Part shown: positions 18,811 through 28,581 of the stretch, one piece after another
Layout of the letters: the number at the start of each line of letters is the position of its first letter
How positions within the stretch are numbered: position 1 is the stretch's first letter
Assembly (NCBI RefSeq): GCF_027924605.1
Contig: NZ_AP027042.1
Location: 1,527,524 to 1,591,523 of the forward strand
DNA from: Dyella sp. GSA-30
GTDB taxonomy: Bacteria; Pseudomonadota; Gammaproteobacteria; Xanthomonadales; Rhodanobacteraceae
DNA: 64,000 nucleotides
Direction of reading: 5' to 3'
Made by a program: the position numbers and the translations under genes
Notes under the pieces: generated by a model
What the model saw: the letters and a program-made list of their open reading frames with translations, nothing else
Database searches by the model: none
Told to the model about the DNA's origin: nothing

Positions 18811-19898
18811 GAGGGTGGCGTCACCTGCTTCGTGTTGCTGCAGATGTCATGGATGCGTTCGGCCAGTTGCAGATCCAGTGCGGGCAATCCGACACAGGTG
18901 ATGAGACAACGTGACGTTTCGGCATGCGCAGGCAGGGCCATGTGCGGGTGGAAATTGGAGATGCCGTACCTCTCCTTTTCCTCGTTCAACGAAAGGCCTT
19001 GTCGAGAAAAATACAAGGCCAGGCTTTGCGAGCCGCGCGAGGACACCGATGCGACATCGTCACAGATAGCAGTTCCCAATGAGAGCGTCTGGTGGATAAG
19101 CGCTGCCGGTGTTTCGTCACCACCAAGATGCAGCACGACAGCGTCCTCGGCGATGTCTTCGCCTTGAAACAACGGAGACGCCGTATTGGTCGCTGTGATG
19201 ATGAGATGACAGCTTGCAAGATCATCCAGGTGGCCTGCGACCACCGGGCGGGGCGCTTCGGAAAAAGCGTCAACCAGCGCTATCACACTTTGATCGGTGA
19301 ATGCCTTTACATAGACGCGGTCGAGTCGATCGCCACAATGCGCCATGAGATCGGCAATCGCCCTGGTAGCCACCGCGCCGGTGCCGAACACGAATACGCG
19401 CAGACCGTCGATATTCGCGCGAAAGGTCTCGGACACAATCGATGCGTACGCGCCGGTGCGGGCCGCTGAGATGTCGGTGCCATCCATGATGCATAGCGGC
19501 TTCATGCTCAGCTTGTCGAACAGCAGAATGGTCGACTGCGAGCGGGGTTGCCCAGTGCGTCGGTTATAGGCGTTCGAACCCACGATTTTCACCGCGCCGT
19601 ATTTCCGATTTACGGCAATGAGCGTGCTCAATTTCCAGTTGAGCCGTTCGTTTGACGTTGACCGTAATCTCGTCTGGTTGCCGATAAGAGACGTTAGCTC
19701 GTCCGGATGCGGCGTCAAAACAGATTTACGGCCGTAGGAGACGCCACTACAGAAAGAAAGGAGCGCTTCGCGTACCAGCCGGCCGATATCCCGACACGAT
19801 AGTGACGCCGGGCTGTGAGAGGGCCGGACCTCCCAAGGGTCAGCATGAAAGTAGCGAGGCGACGCGGTGATGGAACTACCCGGAAACTCATAAGGCAT
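18807..19898 (-). CDS. Ornithine cyclodeaminase/mu-crystallin-family enzyme (SbnB-like)
   Basis: 363 aa. Middle region shows DGTDISAARTGAYASIVSE, typical of the OCD/mu-crystallin family, followed by the NAD-binding loop VFVFGTGAVATRAIADL near residue 180 and HLGGDE. The family includes ornithine cyclodeaminase, alanine dehydrogenase, ketimine reductase and SbnB, which makes a siderophore precursor. I start it at 19898 because GGAGG stands 5 bases upstream; the frame is open to 19934. Coupled to an MFS exporter. No SbnA partner is near, so SbnB function is not proven. The 19600-19900 stretch is visibly AT-richer than its surroundings. Confidence 0.8.
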   Translation of the reverse strand: MPYEFPGSSITASPRYFHADPWEVRPSHSPASLSCRDIGRLVREALLSFCSGVSYGRKSVLTPHPDELTSLIGNQTRLRSTSNERLNWKLSTLIAVNRKYGAVKIVGSNAYNRRTGQPRSQSTILLFDKLSMKPLCIMDGTDISAARTGAYASIVSETFRANIDGLRVFVFGTGAVATRAIADLMAHCGDRLDRVYVKAFTDQSVIALVDAFSEAPRPVVAGHLDDLASCHLIITATNTASPLFQGEDIAEDAVVLHLGGDETPAALIHQTLSLGTAICDDVASVSSRGSQSLALYFSRQGLSLNEEKERYGISNFHPHMALPAHAETSRCLITCVGLPALDLQLAERIHDICSNTKQVTPPS

Positions 19899-20097
19899 AG
19901 GGCCCTCCATGGCGACCAGCCGAAATGAATACACCTGGTTTGCAGACTATTTCCCCACCGATGGCTGCATGTGACGCAGCATTGTGGTCTGCCAACTGAG
20001 TCGATAGTTTTGCTCATGCGCGCGGCATGAGAAAGAGCGATGAAGGTGATGTGCTGTCGTCGATCAGCACTCGTGATCGTAGTTCGGCTGGTGTGAG

Positions 20098-22038
20098 TTA
20101 CTGATGGGCTCCGGCAGCAGCACTTGCCGACGGTTCGGAATCTCCGCTGGCCATGCCCGTCTCGCCCGCCGGCCACTGGGCCTGCGGCAGCAACGGGTCG
20201 AGCTTGCCCTTCATGCGTAAAAGGGCGACGTTGGCCATGCCGTGGTCGAGCGATTGCTCAGCCTCGTCTTCAGCCTGTCGCGGTGCATTCGGTGCCCGGG
20301 TCAGTGTCGCCAGTTGCGGCGCCAGTACCTGTGTCAGCGCAAAATAGGCGTCGTCATGGATCCCCGCATGCTCCAGCAATTTGCCCGGCAGCATCCATGA
20401 CGCCAGGTCTTCGCGCTCGGCCTTGCCCGGGTTGCGAGGATTGACCAGCAACCACGTGCCCGCCTGGCTCAGCATGTCCTTGCCATCGACGAATCCGGCG
20501 GTGTTGTACATGTCGGTCAGCCCGGGCAGATGATCGCCATAGAACAAGAGAAGCGTCGGGCGTTCGCGTTTGGCCAGCATGTCGGCGAGGCGGCCGAGCT
20601 CTTCGTCCGCATGGCGTATGTGATAGAGGTAGTTCTGCGTTTCGAGCTTGGCCTTGCCCTCGACGCCTTCGGGGATGGGAATCGCATTGCGCTCCTCGAC
20701 GTTGATGCCGGGGCTGTCGTCGTAAGGACCATGCGCCTCGATGCTGATGGCGAACAGGAACTGCGGCGGCCCGGCATCCTTTAGCTGGGCCATGATTTCA
20801 TCGGTCATGGCGCGATCGGACATGTACTTGCCATCCACCGCGGCGTTCTTCGGAAACGACGACTGCGAGACGAATCGATCGAAGCCGATGGCCTTGAATG
20901 CGCTGTTGCGATTCCAGAAAGTCGGATCGTTACCGTGGATCGCGACGGTTTCGTAGCCGTGCGCGCGGAGTGAACGCACCATGCTCGGAACCACTTTCGA
21001 GTTCATCTGCAGGTACGGAAACTGCATGCTGCCGAAGTAGCGCAGCGACAGGCCGGTCAATACTTCGAACTCGGTTCGAATGGTGCCGCCGCCGAACGTC
21101 GGCACGTGCAATGGGCCGCTGCTGCCTTGAGCGGCGAGCCTGCGTAGATTCGGCGTCAGGTCGGCTTGTTCATAACCCTTGACAATACTGGGGTCGAAAA
21201 ACGACTCGCTCTGAATCACTACGATATCCGGCGCTTCGCCTTGCGCTTGTGGATCGATCTGCATGCGCTGGCGAAGCTGCTGGCCGGCTTGCCCGATAAC
21301 TTGCATCGCGGCATTCGGGTCGCCTTTCTTGTGTTGCTGGCGCGCCTGATCGAGATGGAACATCACTAATGAGCTGACCAGGCCCGAATGTTCGGCGGTG
21401 CCCGAGACCGACCAGGGCTCCATCCACAGGCGCTGGCCGTTGTACATGTGTGCCCAGCCCGGGACGCCTGCCAGCAAGGTGCCGAACACGACAAACAGCA
21501 GCGCGCCGGCGGCGACGCGCTTGCCTTGCGTGTGGCGACGGAACAGCGTCGGCTCCCACTTCCAGATCGCGATGATGATCGCGACACCGAGGACGATGGC
21601 CAGATAAGGCCAGGGGCTCGAGGGCAGATAGCCGCCAAGCAGGTGCAGGCCACCTTTATGCAGCTGGCTGACCATGCCGAAGTCCTGCGGCATCAACGGC
21701 ACATTGAGGTTGGCAATCTTCAGCTTGTTGACGGCATAGATCACCGTCTGCAGCAGGAAAGATACGCCGAACGACAACATCGCTCGCCGGGTCAGCACAA
21801 GCAACAGCAAGGCAAGCAGCAGGCCGGGCAGGGCGTTGGCGAGCAGGAACACGGGTTGTTGAAACAGCTGCGCCGGTGCCACGCCGACACCGCCGTCGAC
21901 CAGGCCGGTCAGCAGGACGAACGCACAAGCGAGCAGCAGCGGCCAGACGACGCGCCAGGCGGCCGTATCGCGCCAGTCGCGATGTGCGGAAGTCTCGGAT
22001 TTTTCGATGTTTTGAGGCATCGCAGGCCGGGCTGTCAT
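20098..22038 (-). CDS. LTA synthase/MdoB-family membrane phosphoglycerol transferase
   Basis: 646 aa. About five N-terminal membrane helices (to residue 190), then a periplasmic alkaline-phosphatase-like domain: IVVIQSESFFDPS (metal-binding Glu), FGGGTIRTEFEVLTG with the expected nucleophile Thr, AIHGNDPTFWNR, SIEAHGPYDD and YGDHLPG (metal ligands). In Gram-negatives such enzymes transfer phosphoglycerol to osmoregulated periplasmic glucans or similar envelope sugars. A second ATG at 22020 is an alternative start; neither has a clear ribosome site. A 199-bp gap downstream shows no recognisable element. Confidence 0.9.
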   Translation of the reverse strand: MTARPAMPQNIEKSETSAHRDWRDTAAWRVVWPLLLACAFVLLTGLVDGGVGVAPAQLFQQPVFLLANALPGLLLALLLLVLTRRAMLSFGVSFLLQTVIYAVNKLKIANLNVPLMPQDFGMVSQLHKGGLHLLGGYLPSSPWPYLAIVLGVAIIIAIWKWEPTLFRRHTQGKRVAAGALLFVVFGTLLAGVPGWAHMYNGQRLWMEPWSVSGTAEHSGLVSSLVMFHLDQARQQHKKGDPNAAMQVIGQAGQQLRQRMQIDPQAQGEAPDIVVIQSESFFDPSIVKGYEQADLTPNLRRLAAQGSSGPLHVPTFGGGTIRTEFEVLTGLSLRYFGSMQFPYLQMNSKVVPSMVRSLRAHGYETVAIHGNDPTFWNRNSAFKAIGFDRFVSQSSFPKNAAVDGKYMSDRAMTDEIMAQLKDAGPPQFLFAISIEAHGPYDDSPGINVEERNAIPIPEGVEGKAKLETQNYLYHIRHADEELGRLADMLAKRERPTLLLFYGDHLPGLTDMYNTAGFVDGKDMLSQAGTWLLVNPRNPGKAEREDLASWMLPGKLLEHAGIHDDAYFALTQVLAPQLATLTRAPNAPRQAEDEAEQSLDHGMANVALLRMKGKLDPLLPQAQWPAGETGMASGDSEPSASAAAGAHQ

Positions 22039-22156
22039 GAGGTGGGAACAAAACTGTAATCACCCGGATATGAACCAAATGTAGGCGCGAGAGGACACGG
22101 TACTACGATGTTCAGCCGCTAAAAATCGCGATCTAACGTCAAAAGCACAAGAAAGT

Positions 22157-25057
22157 ATGCGCGCCTTCACAGGCGAGACCTCCACGGCAACTCTGCGGCA
22201 CAATGGCGCGATGGCCGTTTCTTCCGAATCCATGGCGCTGCGCGCGCTGATCCATGACCGCTATGGCGAGTTGATCGCACGTTGCCGCGCGGTTGGCGTG
22301 CCGTTGCACGACGATGCGGGCGTGGCCGAACGCATTCGCAGAACCTTGCTGGCGAGCGATTTTGCGTTCGATGCGTGGCTGCGGCAACCGCAACTATTGG
22401 CGCCGCAGGGCTTGGAGCGCCTGCGTGCCGGCGGCGACGCGGGTACGCGTATCGACAGCCTCAAGCTCAGTGCCGACGAAGGCGAGTGCATGTCGGCGCT
22501 ACGGCGCTTTCGCCATGCCGAGGCCTTGCGTCTGGTTTTTCGCGACGTCAACGGCCTGGACGAACTCTCGGACACGTTATCGGCGACCAGCGTGCTTTAT
22601 GAGGCCTTGCTGGGTGCGGCGCTCGGTTGGGGCGAGCAGGCCCTGGCTGCTCGTTACGGCCATAGCCGCAGCCACGAGGGTGTCTTGCAGCGAATGGTCG
22701 TGCTGGGATTCGGCAAGCTCGGTGGCAGCGAGCTGAATTTTTCTTCGGATATCGATCTGGTCCTGGCCTATCCGCATAGCGGCCAGAGCGATGGCGCGCG
22801 TGCGCTGGACAACAGCGAGTACTTCGTACGTCTGGGCCGCCAGCTGGTGCGCCTGCTTAATGAGCCGACTGTCGACGGCATTTGCGCGCGTGTCGACCTG
22901 CGCTTGCGTCCCTTTGGCAATGCCGGGCGGCTGGCATTGCCGTTCAGTGCGATGGAGCAGTACTACCAGAGCGAAGGGCGTGACTGGGAGCGCTACGCCT
23001 GGATCAAGGCGCGCCCGGTGGCAGGGGACCGCAATGCCGGCAAGCAGCTGCAGGAACAGTTGCGCCCCTTCGTCTATCGCAAGTATCTCGACTACACGGC
23101 CTTTGCCGGGCTGCGCGAAATGAAATCGCTGATCGATGCGGAAGTCGCGCGCAAGGATCTGGCCGACAACCTCAAGCTCGGCCCGGGCGGTATTCGCGAA
23201 ATCGAATTTATCGTCCAGCTGACCCAGCTGATTCGTGGCGGCCGCGAACCGAGCCTGCGCGTACGCGGCCTGCTTCCCGCGCTGACCGCGTGTGAGGCGC
23301 GCGGGCATATCGCCGCGGTGCGCGCCAAGGCTTTGCGCGAGGCATATGTGGTTCTGCGACGGGTGGAAAATCGCGTGCAGATGCTGCGCGATGCGCAGAC
23401 CCACGATATTCCCGAGGACGATCTCAGTCGCGAGCGTATTGCACGCGGGCTGGGGCATGAGCACTGGCAGGAGCTGGAACAGGTGCTGGCTTACCATCGC
23501 GGCATCGTCAGCGAGGAGTTCGCGGCGGTGTTGATGCCGCAAGGCGGCCGCACGGCGAGCGCGCCGGTCGAGGATGTCGCACTATGGCAGCGCGCCTGCG
23601 CTGGCGACGTCGACGCGGGTGCCGCCGAAGGCGCCGGTTTCGTGCCGGGTGCCGATGTGGCCGATGCGCTGATGAAATTGCCGCAGGCGGCTGCTGTGCG
23701 TGCGATGGCGCAGCCTTCGCGCGAGCGGCTGGATCGTCTGATGCCGCAGTTGTTTATCGCCGCGCGGGCCAGCGCGGCGCCGGCAGCATGTCTGTTGCGG
23801 CTATGCCGGCTGGTGCAGGCCGTGGCGCGGCGTTCGTCGTATCTCGCCTTGCTCGAAGAGCAGCCAGCGGCACGCAAACGTCTGGCCGGACTATTTGCCG
23901 AAAGCGCTTTTCTTGCCGAACGCGTGATCGCGCAACCGCTATTGCTCGACGACGTACTCGATCCGCGCATCGACCAATTGCCGCTGAAGCGCGCGGACAT
24001 CAGTGCGGAAATCGCCCGTGTGCTGACCACGCTCGACGAGCGTGAGGCCGAGGCGGAGCTCGAGCGCATCAACGAATTCAAGTCCAGCATCGCCTTCCGT
24101 CTCGGGCTGGCGCTCAACGACGGTCGTGCCGACGCCGTGGCGACCGCCCGACGTCTGGCGGCACTGGCTGAGTCGGTCGTGCTTGCAGTGACATCGCTGG
24201 CCGAACGCGAGCTGATCGTCCAGCACGGTCGTTTGCCTGGCGAAGGCTCCGGCTTTGCGGTGTTGGGTTATGGCAGCCTTGGCGGTGAGGAACTCGGTTT
24301 CGCATCCGATCTCGATCTGGTTTTTGTATTTGACGGCAAACGTGCGCAGGCGATGAGCGACGGCGCGCGTCCGTTGGAAGGGGCACGTTGGTTTCAGCGC
24401 CTGACTCAACGCATCGTCAATTGGCTGACTGTGCTTACCCGGGCGGGCCGCTTGTACGAAGTCGATACCCGGCTGCGTCCGGATGGCTCCAAAGGTCTCC
24501 TGGTCGGCAGCCTCGATGCGTTTGTTGCCTATCAGCGCAGCCGAGCATGGACCTGGGAGCATCAGGCCCTGTTGCGGGCACGAACCGTGGCTGGCGATGC
24601 GGCGCTGTGTGCGGAACTTGCCGATGTGCGGCGCGAGATTCTCGCGGTGCCGCGCGAGCGCGCTGCGGTGTTGCAAGAGGTCAGCGGCATGCGCGAGCGC
24701 TGGCGTGCCGAGCGCGATCGATCCAGCGCCACGCAACTGGATCTCAAGCAGGGGCGCGGTGGGTTGCTGGACATCGAATTTGCGCTGCAAGGACTGGTGC
24801 TGGCGGGTGCCGCACAACAACCGAACGTTCTGAACGTGACGGCCAACGCGGCCTTGATCGAGGCGTGCCGCAGCGCGGGTTGGCTCGATACGCAACAGGC
24901 CGCGACGTTGACGCAAGCGCATGCGGACCTGCTGCAGCGATCGCTGGCATGCACGCTGGATCTACGCTCGCGTATCGCCCCGCGTGACGAGGCGCTGGAG
25001 AATCTTTGTGTACAGGTGGCAAAGGTGACCCAGGAACTGGGTTTCGCTTTTTCCTAA
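22157..25057 (+). CDS. glnE: Bifunctional glutamine synthetase adenylyltransferase/adenylyl-removing enzyme
   Basis: Adds or removes AMP on glutamine synthetase in response to PII and glutamine. 966 aa, with two nucleotidyltransferase domains: VLGFGKLGGSELNFSSDIDL near residue 180 and LGYGSLGGEELGFASDLDLV near residue 700, each with the GS and DxD signatures, and FIVQLTQLIRG, DIEFALQGLVL following them. The longest start is used; an ATG at 22211 (MAVSSES) is equally possible. Its end overlaps the convergent ELM1-like gene by 4 bases. Confidence 0.96.
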   Translation: MRAFTGETSTATLRHNGAMAVSSESMALRALIHDRYGELIARCRAVGVPLHDDAGVAERIRRTLLASDFAFDAWLRQPQLLAPQGLERLRAGGDAGTRIDSLKLSADEGECMSALRRFRHAEALRLVFRDVNGLDELSDTLSATSVLYEALLGAALGWGEQALAARYGHSRSHEGVLQRMVVLGFGKLGGSELNFSSDIDLVLAYPHSGQSDGARALDNSEYFVRLGRQLVRLLNEPTVDGICARVDLRLRPFGNAGRLALPFSAMEQYYQSEGRDWERYAWIKARPVAGDRNAGKQLQEQLRPFVYRKYLDYTAFAGLREMKSLIDAEVARKDLADNLKLGPGGIREIEFIVQLTQLIRGGREPSLRVRGLLPALTACEARGHIAAVRAKALREAYVVLRRVENRVQMLRDAQTHDIPEDDLSRERIARGLGHEHWQELEQVLAYHRGIVSEEFAAVLMPQGGRTASAPVEDVALWQRACAGDVDAGAAEGAGFVPGADVADALMKLPQAAAVRAMAQPSRERLDRLMPQLFIAARASAAPAACLLRLCRLVQAVARRSSYLALLEEQPAARKRLAGLFAESAFLAERVIAQPLLLDDVLDPRIDQLPLKRADISAEIARVLTTLDEREAEAELERINEFKSSIAFRLGLALNDGRADAVATARRLAALAESVVLAVTSLAERELIVQHGRLPGEGSGFAVLGYGSLGGEELGFASDLDLVFVFDGKRAQAMSDGARPLEGARWFQRLTQRIVNWLTVLTRAGRLYEVDTRLRPDGSKGLLVGSLDAFVAYQRSRAWTWEHQALLRARTVAGDAALCAELADVRREILAVPRERAAVLQEVSGMRERWRAERDRSSATQLDLKQGRGGLLDIEFALQGLVLAGAAQQPNVLNVTANAALIEACRSAGWLDTQQAATLTQAHADLLQRSLACTLDLRSRIAPRDEALENLCVQVAKVTQELGFAFS

Positions 25058-26055
25058 AGCGCCGCCGTATTTGCATCGCGTTCGTGCGCATGCATGCGGA
25101 CAACCACCTCTTTAGCCACGGCAGGAAGTTCGCGCAACGGTGCTTGCGGTGTCGTGACGACGGTATCCAGATCGTGGAGCAGGCCGGCCTCGCGCAGTAC
25201 ACGGTGAAAGCGCGCGATCTTCGCCGGCAGTGGTGCCGTCACCAGGGTATGTACCGGACAACCCACCGCGCAGGCTTCGGACAACATATTGACCGAATCG
25301 GGCGTCACCACCAGCCGGTCCGCCCAGCCCAGCACGCCGGGGTAAGGATTGTTGCCATCCTCGCTGCTGCCCCAGACCAGGCCGGGTACCCCGCGCAACG
25401 CTTCACGCAATAGGCGCGCCGCTTCGTCGGGCGTGCGCCGCGATGCGACAACCATCACACTGCCGCCTTCGGAGCGTTGTCGCGCGAGCAGTTGTTCGGC
25501 CAGCGTTCGGGCGTAGGTTGCGTCCAACGGCCAGTGCTTGCGCGGGCCGCCGAGCAACACTCCCACGCGCGGTTGCGGCAGATCGGCCAGGACGGGGCTG
25601 GCATCGCGGCCATCGTCCAGCCATGTCGCGTCGATCGGATTGAGCGAACCCAGTGTGGTAATCACGTTGCTGCCATGAACGCCATCGTGGCGGGGAGCGA
25701 TCACCATGTCCCAGTGCTCAGGGTCGATGCGCGGATCGAGAATCTGCACCACGAACGAGCGCCGGCGCGATAACTTGCGCAACATGCGCGTAAACAGGGA
25801 CGAAGCGCGGCCGCAGCCGATCACTACCCGGGGCCATGGTGGGGTCAGCCGTTGGCGTTGGTTGGGCGCCAATGCCCGCTTGTAACCGGGCAACATAAGC
25901 GGTGCGAACCAGGACCAGGGCGCGCGCGGTTCCCAGACCAGGTGATGCACGCGAAGACCCAGGCGGCTGGCCAAAGCCAGTGCCTGGCGCTGGTTGCCCG
26001 CCGCCTGATCGGTAATCACCCAGCATTCGCCCTGCAATGCGCTCACGTCCGGCAC
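25054..26055 (-). CDS. ELM1/GtrOC1-family protein (formerly DUF1022)
   Basis: 333 aa. Pattern of the mitochondrial-fission ELM1 family: CWVITDQAAGNQRQALALA near the N-terminus, VVIGCGRASS, VVQILDPR, VIAPRHDGV, GVLLGGPRKHWP and VTPDSVNMLSEACAVGCPV. The overall shape is that of a GT-B glycosyltransferase, and bacterial members are found near envelope genes, but no substrate is established. Starts 125 bp from the divergent nitroreductase gene at 26178. Confidence 0.87.
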   Translation of the reverse strand: MPDVSALQGECWVITDQAAGNQRQALALASRLGLRVHHLVWEPRAPWSWFAPLMLPGYKRALAPNQRQRLTPPWPRVVIGCGRASSLFTRMLRKLSRRRSFVVQILDPRIDPEHWDMVIAPRHDGVHGSNVITTLGSLNPIDATWLDDGRDASPVLADLPQPRVGVLLGGPRKHWPLDATYARTLAEQLLARQRSEGGSVMVVASRRTPDEAARLLREALRGVPGLVWGSSEDGNNPYPGVLGWADRLVVTPDSVNMLSEACAVGCPVHTLVTAPLPAKIARFHRVLREAGLLHDLDTVVTTPQAPLRELPAVAKEVVVRMHAHERDANTAAL

Positions 26056-26177
26056 CCCATTGTTTCTCGAATCAGCACAGTACGTTCCTTAAATGGGTGT
26101 CCTGTCGATCCCGCTGCGCGTTTACACTGCTCGTTCTTGGCGCCCGCGGGCGCGCTATGACGTCATAAAGGATAACC

Positions 26178-26771
26178 ATGAGCGAGATGCTTTCCGAGAC
26201 CGCCCTCGACCAATTGTTCCGCACGGCGCGTACCTACAACGCGTTCCTGCCCAAGGAAGTGAGCGACGAACAGCTGCACAAGATCTACGAGCTGACCAAG
26301 TTCGGCCCGACCAGTGCGAACAGCTCGCCGATGCGCGTGGTGTTCATCAAGTCCAAGGAAGCGAAGGAAAAGCTCTCGCCCTTCATGTCCGAAGGCAACC
26401 GTGCCAAGACCCTGGCCGCGCCGGTGACGGCCATCGTCGGTACCGACCACGAGTTCTACGAGAAGCTGCCGCACCTGTTCCCGCATGCGGACGCGCGCAG
26501 CTGGTTTGTCGGCAACCAGCCGGCGATCGACATTACCGCGTTTCGCAATGCCAGCCTGCAAGGCGCCTATCTGATCCTGGCCGCCCGCGCGGTGGGCCTG
26601 GATTGTGGCCCGATGTCCGGCTTCGACGCCGACGGTGTCAATGCCGCCTTTTTCGCCGGTACGGCGGTCAAGGCCAACTTCATCGTCAATATCGGCTATG
26701 GCGATGCCAGCCGTGACCTGTTCCCGCGCAGCCCGCGCCTGACGTTCGACGAAGCCTGCAAGATCGTCTAA
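26178..26771 (+). CDS. Nitroreductase-family protein, RutE/HadB-like
   Basis: 197 aa, FMN-dependent reductase fold: [37 protein letters not shown] (phosphate-binding Ser/Asn), [24 protein letters not shown] and [10 protein letters not shown]. This fits the RutE (malonic semialdehyde reductase) branch. No other rut pyrimidine-degradation gene is nearby, so the substrate here is open. AAAGGATAACC precedes the ATG. Followed by yceI after 51 bp on the same strand. Confidence 0.88.
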   Translation: MSEMLSETALDQLFRTARTYNAFLPKEVSDEQLHKIYELTKFGPTSANSSPMRVVFIKSKEAKEKLSPFMSEGNRAKTLAAPVTAIVGTDHEFYEKLPHLFPHADARSWFVGNQPAIDITAFRNASLQGAYLILAARAVGLDCGPMSGFDADGVNAAFFAGTAVKANFIVNIGYGDASRDLFPRSPRLTFDEACKIV

Positions 26772-26822
26772 TTTGACCGGACTGAGCTACGCGCAGTCCC
26801 CACCCCTTACGGAGAAATACCC

Positions 26823-27401
26823 ATGCGTGCTGTTCGCTATCTGCTCCTCGCCGGCCTGATCGGTGCTGCTGTGTCCGCCCATGCCGACCCGGTGACCTAC
26901 AAGCTCGACCCGGGCCATACCATGGTCCTGTTCAGCTGGAACCACTTCGGCTTCTCCAACCCGACCGCCAACCTGGGCCTGGGCGACGGCACCCTGGTGT
27001 TCGACGAAAAGAACCCCGCCAAGTCATCGGTCGAAGTGACCCTGCCGCTGGCCAACCTGGACACCCACGTCAGCGCGCTCGACGAGCACCTGAAGAAGCC
27101 TGATTTCCTGGACGCCGACAAGTTCGCGACCATCACCTTCAAGAGCACCAAGGTGCAGGCCGAGGGCGCCGGCAAGTACAAGGTCACCGGTGACCTGACC
27201 GCGCACGGCGTGACCAAGTCGGTCGTGCTTGACGCCAAGCTCAACAAGAGCGGCGAGCATCCGATGTTGAAGGTGCAGGCGATCGGCTTCGACGCCACCG
27301 CCACGATCAAGCGTTCGGACTTCGGCGTCGGCGCCTATGTGCCGAACGTCAGCGACGAGATCAAGATCCACATCACCACCGAAGGCGCAGTCGCCAAGTA
27401 A
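26823..27401 (+). CDS. YceI-family periplasmic lipid-binding-like protein
   Basis: 192 aa with signal peptide MRAVRYLLLAGLIGAAVSAHA, then a lipocalin-like beta barrel: TYKLDPGHTMVLFSWNHFGF, LDEHLKKPDFLDADKFATITF, GDLTAHGVTKSVVLDAKLN, SDFGVGAYVPNVSDEIKI. The family binds isoprenoid or fatty-acyl chains; role often linked to stress. Ends at a strong terminator shared with the convergent gene at 27468. Confidence 0.93.
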   Translation: MRAVRYLLLAGLIGAAVSAHADPVTYKLDPGHTMVLFSWNHFGFSNPTANLGLGDGTLVFDEKNPAKSSVEVTLPLANLDTHVSALDEHLKKPDFLDADKFATITFKSTKVQAEGAGKYKVTGDLTAHGVTKSVVLDAKLNKSGEHPMLKVQAIGFDATATIKRSDFGVGAYVPNVSDEIKIHITTEGAVAK

Positions 27402-27422
27402 GCGATTCACCTGGTTCTAATA

Positions 27423-27464
27423 AAAAAGCCCGCGCCGTCATGGCGCGGGCTTTTTTTCTGGACG
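27423..27464. terminator. Bidirectional terminator between yceI and the Yip1 gene
   Basis: AAAAAAGCCCGCGCC-GTCAT-GGCGCGGGCTTTTTTT: ten-pair GC stem flanked by A- and T-runs, usable from both strands. Confidence 0.95.
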
Positions 27465-27467
27465 ACG

Positions 27468-28091
27468 TTAAAGCCCGTGTGCACCGGACGAGTGATAGGC
27501 GTCGGCAAAGCTCTTGAGGAAAATCCCGCTGATGATCGCGCCGGCGATCCAGCTGACCACGATGCCGATGATCACGGCGACCGCGGTATAGCCGCCCGCA
27601 CGGTCGGTCGGCGACTTCATCGTATGCGGCAAGCCCAGGTACATCAGGTAGATCGCGTAGACCAGGCCCGCGAGCGCGACCAGCCAGCCGATCCACGGCA
27701 GGATCAGCGCGATGCTGGCGACCCAGTAGGCGGTCCAGGAGTACGCAATCGTTTTCAGTGCCTGCACCATGTCCTTCTGCCCGCCGAAGGACGATGCGAG
27801 CGCATTGACGATCCATGCCATCAGGTACACCACGCCCAGGGCGACCAGGTAGCCTGCTATCAGTGAGCCGATGCCGGCGCCGATGGGAAAGCGGATGTCC
27901 ACGCCCATGATCGAGGTGCCGATCAGGGTGTTCTTGATGAAGCCCGCCAAGGGCGGGAGCGCCGCCAGAATGACGATGTAGTTGAGATAAAGCCCCTTGA
28001 CGGTATCCGGTTCGGCCGCGATGACCGGCCATTCGGTCTTGGGCGTGGTCAGGATGGCCTTCACGCGTGCAACGATCTTTGCAAAATCCAT
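27468..28091 (-). CDS. Yip1-family inner membrane protein
   Basis: 207 aa with about five hydrophobic helices, N-terminal cytoplasmic segment MDFAKIVARVKAILTTPKTEWPVIAAEP (the TPKTEWPVI pattern is characteristic of bacterial Yip1 proteins). The function of bacterial members is unknown. Start chosen at 28091 over the open frame to 28139. Lies alone on the minus strand between two convergent/divergent neighbours. Confidence 0.88.
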   Translation of the reverse strand: MDFAKIVARVKAILTTPKTEWPVIAAEPDTVKGLYLNYIVILAALPPLAGFIKNTLIGTSIMGVDIRFPIGAGIGSLIAGYLVALGVVYLMAWIVNALASSFGGQKDMVQALKTIAYSWTAYWVASIALILPWIGWLVALAGLVYAIYLMYLGLPHTMKSPTDRAGGYTAVAVIIGIVVSWIAGAIISGIFLKSFADAYHSSGAHGL

Positions 28092-28280
28092 GGTTTTCCC
28101 TCTGCATGGTGTCCTGGCGGGAGTGTGAATCCGCCCCATGACAATCGATATGGACCGTAAGGGCTATGCCCTCCAGCGGTCTCCCCAACTACCCCAAATC
28201 CTTAAGATCCCGGACAGCGTCCGGCCCCTTGAGCCTGCTACCATTCCCTGCTTGATGTCCAGTTTGCGGAGCAAAGCCCC

Positions 28281-28484
28281 ATGTCGCGTTCATCTGCTGC
28301 GGCGCCCATCCCGGCAAATGCCGAAAATCGTTATGAAGTGACGCGCGCCGACCTACCGTTGTCGTGCCCGATGCCCGGCATGGCCCTTTGGAACTCCCAC
28401 CCGAAGGTCTATCTGCCGGTTGTCGACGACGGTGGCGAGTCTACTTGTCCTTACTGTGGCGCACGTTACGTGCTCAAGGACTGA
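28281..28484 (+). CDS. Zinc-finger domain protein (zf-CHCC, NDUFS6-like)
   Basis: 67 aa. Holds LSCPMPGMALWNSHPKVYL and TCPYCGARYVL: the Cys, His and CxxC ligands of the zf-CHCC domain seen in the mitochondrial complex I subunit NDUFS6 and in small proteobacterial proteins. Its length and the zinc ligands are complete. Reads toward the glycosyltransferase gene, about 100 bp downstream. Partner unknown. Confidence 0.88.
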   Translation: MSRSSAAAPIPANAENRYEVTRADLPLSCPMPGMALWNSHPKVYLPVVDDGGESTCPYCGARYVLKD

Positions 28485-28581
28485 CCCCGCCGTCGTGCGG
28501 GCAGGCGCCCCTATGCCCTAAAGCCCGGTCCGGCATGATTGCTGCTTGTCTGGTGTGATGAAGGCTCTCAACGAAGAATTC

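Noticed and set aside
26093..26716. 207-residue plus-strand frame overlapping the nitroreductase gene
   Set aside because: Out-of-phase shadow of the nitroreductase gene.
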